From a virus, in the IMG/VR virus record IMGVR_UViG_3300015371_000152, positions 1 to 25,936 of that record: a stretch of DNA of 25,936 nt, one strand, 5' to 3'. Both the position numbers and the translations under genes were made by a program. The notes under the pieces are model-generated. The model saw nothing but the letters and a program-made list of their open reading frames with translations, searched no databases and had not been told where the DNA came from. Shown piece after piece: positions 21,866-25,936 of the stretch; position 1 is the first letter of the stretch; the number at the start of each line of letters is the position of its first letter.

Positions 21866-22179
21866 CCGAGAGTCAGTTCCAAGCGCGCTTGATTAGGAAG
21901 CTCGAGAAGATGTTTCCTGGTTGTATGATTATGAAAACTGATTCTGCTTATAGGCAAGGAATGCCAGATCTGATTATTCTCTGGGAAAAGTATTGGGCTT
22001 CGCTAGAAGTCAAAGCTGATGCATCATCAAGCTCACAGCCTAATCAAGGCTATTACATTCAGAAGTTGAATGACATGTCCTTTGCCGCTTATATCTACCC
22101 AGAAAACGAAATGGAGGTTTTGAGTGCGCTTCAACAAGCATTTAAACCTCCAAGGCGAACACGCGTTTCTAAGTCCTAG
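21862..22179 (+). CDS. VRR-NUC-like PD-(D/E)XK nuclease
   Basis: 105 residues from ATG 21862 (ATGA overlap). The nuclease core is visible: GMPDLIIL (33-40) giving the catalytic Asp, and LEVKAD (48-53) giving the E-x-K pair, followed by a helix with Gln. This matches VRR-NUC / Holliday-junction-resolvase-like nucleases of phages. Likely processes branched or single-stranded DNA during recombination or packaging. The last 10 residues are basic. Confidence 0.85.
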   Translation: MTESQFQARLIRKLEKMFPGCMIMKTDSAYRQGMPDLIILWEKYWASLEVKADASSSSQPNQGYYIQKLNDMSFAAYIYPENEMEVLSALQQAFKPPRRTRVSKS

Positions 22180-22681
22180 TCAGCATCATTGGATTCATTA
22201 CACACCCGATCGCTTACTCGAGCGTTGGACCGCCGCCCAGGCTGCCGCTTACGGCACGTTGCAACATGAGTATGCGCATCGAGAAATTGAAGCAGGTCGA
22301 CTCTCAGATCTTGTTGGTACTATAGGTCTCTATATCAATGATGCAATTCGATACAGGATGACCTGTGAACAAGTTCTCTACTACTCTGAGAATTGTTTTG
22401 GCACTGCTGATACGATTGCTTTCCGTTATAAAACGCTCCGCATCCATGATCTAAAAACTGGTGTTTGGCCAGCGCATGTTCATCAGCTCGAGATTTATGC
22501 AGCACTCTTTTGTCTTGAATATGATGTAGATCCGTTTGAGATTAAGATTGAGTTGCGCATTTATCAGAGCAATGAAGTTATCGTCTATGATGCTGATCCC
22601 GAGGATATTATCTTTATTATGGGAAAAATCCAAGAATTTGATAAACTAATTGCCCATAAGAAATTAGAGGAGGAATCTTGA
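22124..22681 (+). CDS. RecB/Cas4-like PD-(D/E)XK exonuclease
   Basis: 185 residues from GTG 22124, which has GGAGG 12 bases upstream and overlaps the previous gene by 56 bases. Motifs: GTLQHEYAHREIE (44-56, the conserved His), GTADTIAF (93-100, catalytic Asp), HDLKTG (108-113, D-x-K) and QLEIY (121-125, the Q-x3-Y motif), in the order of RecB/AddB/Cas4 nucleases. No four-cysteine iron-sulfur cluster is seen, so it is nearer phage RecB-like exonucleases than canonical Cas4. Probable role in DNA-end processing or recombination. No CRISPR array is nearby. Confidence 0.88.
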   Translation: MRFNKHLNLQGEHAFLSPSQHHWIHYTPDRLLERWTAAQAAAYGTLQHEYAHREIEAGRLSDLVGTIGLYINDAIRYRMTCEQVLYYSENCFGTADTIAFRYKTLRIHDLKTGVWPAHVHQLEIYAALFCLEYDVDPFEIKIELRIYQSNEVIVYDADPEDIIFIMGKIQEFDKLIAHKKLEEES

Positions 22682-25392
22682 TTCGCACTCAAGAACAACA
22701 TCTCGCTCACTACGGAATTCTCCGCAAATCTGGCCGATATCCTTGGGGTTCAGGTTCAACTCAAAACATCCGTAATAAACATTTTCTCAACGTAGTCAGT
22801 GATCTTAAGAAACAAGGTATGTCAGAAACTGAAATTGCCAACGGTTTTGGGATTACGACTACAGAACTACGCGCTAATAAATCGATTGCCCGTGATCAGC
22901 AACGTCGCTCGAAGCAGCTGCAGGCTCAGCGCTATAAAGATAAAGGTTGGTCAAATACTGAAATTGGTAGGCGCATGGGTATCGGGGAATCGTCGGTTCG
23001 AGCTTTGCTTGCTCCTGGCGCTAAAGATAATGCTGATGCTCTTCAGACCACGGCCAACTTGCTCAGAGATCACGTGACTGAGAAGAAGATGATTGATGTT
23101 GGTTCTGGGGTTGAATCTACCTTGGCGATTACGCAAACGCGTTTGAACAATTCTATAGCCGTGTTGAAAGAAGAAGGCTATAACGTTTATTCAATCAAGA
23201 TCCAGCAGATTGGTACCGGTAAGTACACGACGATGAAAGTTTTAGCTGAGCCTGGTATTACCTTACAAGATGTTCAGAGGAATCGAGCTCAGATCAGGCA
23301 GATTGATGAACGTTCAGAGGATTATGGTCGCAGTTTTAATGGAGGTATTCAGCCACCTATCTCGGTTAGTTCGAGACGTCTTGCGGTAAACTATAAAGAA
23401 GACGATGGAGATAAGGCTGACGGTTTGATCTATGTTCGTCCAGGAGCAAAGAATCTTTCTCTGGGAAACAATAAGTATGCCCAGGTTCGTATTGCGGTTG
23501 ATGGCACGCATTATTTGAAGGGTATGGCTGTTTACAAGGATAATCTTCCTGAGGGTAAAGATCTTGTTTTCAATACGAATAAAGGTCGACACGTTCCGCT
23601 AAAAAGTAATGATCCCAAAGTTGATACGATTCTGAAGAAGCAAACAGATGATCCAGAGTTTCCTTTTGGATCGGTTGTTTCTCAGATTCAAGGGCCGAAT
23701 GGTAAAGTTATTTCGGCGATGAACCTTGTCAATGATGAAGGTACTTGGGACAAATGGTCTCGAAATCTTTCTTCGCAGATGTTGTCAAAGCAGAGTCCTG
23801 AGTTAGCTCAACAACAACTAAATCTTACGCAGGAACGTCGTCGTAGAGAGTTTGATGAAATTAATTCTTTGATGAATCCGACTGTGCGTAAGGATCAGCT
23901 GCTCAAATTTGCTGACAAGACGGATGCTGCAGCAGTGCATCTCAAAGCAGCAAGTCTTCCACGGCAGGCAACAAAGGTGATTCTTCCGGTTAATTCAGTT
24001 AAGCCAGATCAGATTTATGCACCAAGTATGAGAGATGGGGAAAAGGTTGTCTTGATTCGTCATCCTCATGGAGGAACGTTTGAGATTCCTGAGTTGACGG
24101 TGAATAACCGAAATCGAGAAGCAAAAGCAATTCTAGGCCGTCAGGCTATGGATGCGGTTGGTATTCATCATACCGTTGCTCAACGTTTGTCCGGGGCAGA
24201 TTTCGATGGGGATACAGTTCTTGTTATTCCCAACAATAGGCAATCTGTAAAATGGACCCCCGCCCTTGAAGGATTGAAGGACTTTGATCCACAGGTCTAT
24301 AAGGTACCCGCAGATTCTCCTATCCCACGCATGACTTCTACACGCAAGGGATATGAGATGGGTAAAATTTCTAATCTGATTACCGATATGACTATTCAGG
24401 GGGCTAACAACGAACAGTTGGCTCGTGCACTTCGACATTCGATGGTAGTTATCGATGCAGAAAAACATCATCTTGATTACCGCCGGTCGGAGAAAGATAA
24501 TGGTATTGCTGCTCTGAAAGAAGAGTATCAGGGTGGAAAGAATCGAGGAGCTACTACTTTAATTAGTAGAGCTAAGGCCCCTAAGGTAATTAATGAAAGA
24601 GTAGAAAGACCTGCTCGAAGAGGCGGACCTATCGATCCAGTTACAGGTAAGAAGGTCTTTGAGGACACAGGAAGAATGATTCCTGAACGGAAGCGTGTAG
24701 TAGATCGTGCCTCGGGTAGAGTAACGTATGTAGATACAGGTAGAATGGTTCCAGCAAAGATGCGGGTAAAGCAGCTGGCCTTTGAGGGAGACGCAGAAAA
24801 GCTTTCATCGGGTACTAAGATGGAAGGGATTTATGCTCAGCATTCTAATGAGTTGAAGGCCATGGCTAATGCGGCAAGAAAAGAAGCACTTCCACTCAAA
24901 GGTATTCCTCGATCCCCCTCAGCGGCGAAGGTGCATGAAGCTGAGGTTAAATCATTGAATGCTAAGCTTAACGTGGCTAAAAAGAATGCCCCCCGTGAAA
25001 GACAAGCCCAGCTCCTAGCAAATGCCCAGGTCTCTTTGAGGCGCCAGGCTAATCCAAACATGGAGAAGGAAGAAGTAAAGAAGGTTAAACAACATGCGTT
25101 GAATGAGGCGCGGATAAGAACAGGTGCTGATAAAGACCGGATTACCTTTACTCAAGCAGAATGGAATGCTATTCAGGCAGGAGCTATTGCTCCTACTAAG
25201 TTGGATGAGATACTTCGGAATGCGGATGCCGAGTCAGTTAAGAAGATGGCTCTGCCCAAGGAAGCAACTAAGTTGACTAGCACTATGCTACGTAGGGCTC
25301 AGTCAATGGCGAACTCTGGCCATACCCAGGCTGAAATAGCAGATGCCCTAGGTATTGGGTTGACTACACTCAAGGTAGGACTCAATGAGTGA
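22678..25392 (+). CDS. Single-chain YonO-like RNA polymerase with N- and C-terminal HTH segments
   Basis: 904 residues from TTG 22678 (TTGA overlap, GAGGAGG upstream). GADFDGDT (506-513) is the metal-binding signature of the RNA polymerase beta-prime double-psi beta-barrel; before it come VVLIRHPHGGTFEIPELTV (457-475) and AVGIHHTVAQRLSGADFDGD (493-512), which align with the conserved beta-prime strands. An earlier segment (about 265-350, with YLKGMAVYKD and the basic NTNKGRH) plausibly forms the second, beta-like barrel. The N-terminus has HYGILRKSGRYPWGSG (11-26) and two helix-turn-helix-like repeats (46-66, 87-108); another is at 872-895. A tandem DTGRMIP/DTGRMVP repeat lies at 663-692. YonO is 905 residues long by memory. 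Probably transcribes phage genes. Polymerase activity is inferred. Confidence 0.82.
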   Translation: MIRTQEQHLAHYGILRKSGRYPWGSGSTQNIRNKHFLNVVSDLKKQGMSETEIANGFGITTTELRANKSIARDQQRRSKQLQAQRYKDKGWSNTEIGRRMGIGESSVRALLAPGAKDNADALQTTANLLRDHVTEKKMIDVGSGVESTLAITQTRLNNSIAVLKEEGYNVYSIKIQQIGTGKYTTMKVLAEPGITLQDVQRNRAQIRQIDERSEDYGRSFNGGIQPPISVSSRRLAVNYKEDDGDKADGLIYVRPGAKNLSLGNNKYAQVRIAVDGTHYLKGMAVYKDNLPEGKDLVFNTNKGRHVPLKSNDPKVDTILKKQTDDPEFPFGSVVSQIQGPNGKVISAMNLVNDEGTWDKWSRNLSSQMLSKQSPELAQQQLNLTQERRRREFDEINSLMNPTVRKDQLLKFADKTDAAAVHLKAASLPRQATKVILPVNSVKPDQIYAPSMRDGEKVVLIRHPHGGTFEIPELTVNNRNREAKAILGRQAMDAVGIHHTVAQRLSGADFDGDTVLVIPNNRQSVKWTPALEGLKDFDPQVYKVPADSPIPRMTSTRKGYEMGKISNLITDMTIQGANNEQLARALRHSMVVIDAEKHHLDYRRSEKDNGIAALKEEYQGGKNRGATTLISRAKAPKVINERVERPARRGGPIDPVTGKKVFEDTGRMIPERKRVVDRASGRVTYVDTGRMVPAKMRVKQLAFEGDAEKLSSGTKMEGIYAQHSNELKAMANAARKEALPLKGIPRSPSAAKVHEAEVKSLNAKLNVAKKNAPRERQAQLLANAQVSLRRQANPNMEKEEVKKVKQHALNEARIRTGADKDRITFTQAEWNAIQAGAIAPTKLDEILRNADAESVKKMALPKEATKLTSTMLRRAQSMANSGHTQAEIADALGIGLTTLKVGLNE

Positions 25393-25678
25393 GATCGTAG
25401 TTGATAGTGATGGACCTGAATACATGCTAACAACTGTTGACAATCCATTCGATCCTTTCACACAGTTCGATGAATGGTTAGCTTATGACATCATGATGGG
25501 TTACAATAGTACCGCCTTCCTAGCAAGGGTGGCTAATCTTTCACCTGAAATGTCTGAACCTGATCAGCAGTTAGCAATACAGTATGCAATTGAAGAAATT
25601 GTGGAAGAGAATGTGTCAGCAATGTGGAGAAAAGTATCAAGAGATGACATTAAGACTTTACCTATCTATAACACATAA
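25385..25678 (+). CDS. Small acidic protein linked to the RNA polymerase gene
   Basis: 97 residues from ATG 25385, overlapping the polymerase stop by 8 bases. It has NPFDPFTQFDEWLAYDIMMG (41 residues from the C-terminal helical half) and an acidic helical C-terminus. I recall similar small proteins accompanying homologues of the upstream gene in phages of Gram-positive bacteria, so it may be a partner, but this is from memory. Last gene in the window. Confidence 0.75.
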   Translation: MSEIVVDSDGPEYMLTTVDNPFDPFTQFDEWLAYDIMMGYNSTAFLARVANLSPEMSEPDQQLAIQYAIEEIVEENVSAMWRKVSRDDIKTLPIYNT

Positions 25679-25936
25679 CACTACTATGGGTATGTGGTCT
25701 GTGTAGATCGATTCAACAAAGTAATGTTAATGTATGAATACATTTGTTCAGTGAAAAGAATGTTAATAATTAATTAATGATAGTACTATCTACCCACATA
25801 CCCATGCGCACGATCAATAGTTAAAGATTTAAATTAAAAAATTTAAAATAAAAATAAAAAAAATAAAAATTAAAAAATTTTCGGAATAAAAAATCTAGGG
25901 GGGGAGGGGTCTCGCACAAACCACCCCCCTATGCAT
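25679..25936. other. AT-rich non-coding end region with inverted repeats
   Basis: No gene is seen in the last 258 bases. It contains a 12-bp inverted repeat ATGGGTATGTGG (25686-25697) with CCACATACCCAT (25794-25805), palindromes ATTAATTAAT (25769-25778) and GATAGTACTATC (25779-25790), a long A/T tract (about 25823-25890), and TAGGGGGG (25896-25903) facing CCCCCCTA (25924-25931). It may be a regulatory or origin region, or lie near a genome end. Confidence 0.55.
25686..25805. repeat. 12-bp inverted repeat enclosing two palindromes
   Basis: ATGGGTATGTGG and its exact reverse complement are 96 bases apart; between them sit two short perfect palindromes (25769-25778 and 25779-25790). Confidence 0.8.

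Noticed and set aside
22124-22681. Cas4 from a CRISPR system
   Set aside because: The nuclease motifs fit RecB-like phage exonucleases, no cysteine cluster is visible, and there is no repeat-spacer array or other cas gene.

Overview
The window is a stretch of a double-stranded DNA bacteriophage genome. Essentially every gene lies on the + strand, genes are packed with ATGA, TAATG or TTGA overlaps, and there is a viral replication module, tail-fibre genes and many tiny unknown ORFs. Several of the larger unknown proteins (868-1503, 1736-3453, 3465-3974) resemble, from memory, conserved hypotheticals of actinobacterial siphophages, so an actinobacterial host is my best guess. This is not proven; the moderate base composition does not settle it. 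There is no integrase, tRNA, CRISPR array, terminase, portal or capsid gene in view.

Layout. 1-3974: truncated gene, a small gene with its own promoter and terminator, then an operon of conserved phage proteins, two with membrane segments. 3995-8364: replication core, namely a 1252-residue protein fusing an SF3 helicase, an AEP-type primase-like segment and a family B DNA polymerase with proofreading exonuclease, followed by a small protein and a probable single-strand DNA-binding-type protein. 8361-12185: an accessory stretch of small genes. Four of its intergenic gaps (9204-9353, 9531-9708, 9958-10089, 11560-11766) carry strong candidate structured RNAs. 12258-15760: small zinc-binding-like proteins, a DUF5662-like protein and an SF2 helicase. 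15761-16207: a non-coding region with helically phased A-tracts, short direct repeats and palindromes, a candidate replication origin, running into a structured leader. 16208-17003: tiny ORF, HNH-like protein, unknown. 17104-21865: tail-fibre or receptor-binding module with collagen-like, collar-like and duplicated C-terminal domains. 21862-25678: VRR-NUC-like nuclease, RecB/Cas4-like nuclease, a 904-residue protein with the DFDGD active-site motif of multisubunit RNA polymerase beta-prime (YonO-like single-chain RNA polymerase), and a small unknown. 25679-25936: AT-rich non-coding DNA with inverted repeats and G/C runs at the edge of the window.

How it works together. The phage appears to encode its own replisome in very few polypeptides and its own transcriptase, next to nucleases suited to recombination or DNA processing. 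Small genes at 547, 11795 and 12093 are independent cassettes sharing one promoter architecture (WTCGCA-N14-TATAATGAAACC) and one terminator family (GGACTTT stems), which suggests a class of genes transcribed independently of the operons. The most original signals are the RNA polymerase, the replisome fusion, these cassettes, and the cluster of structured intergenic RNAs, especially 9211-9327 with a possible 7-bp inter-domain pseudoknot.
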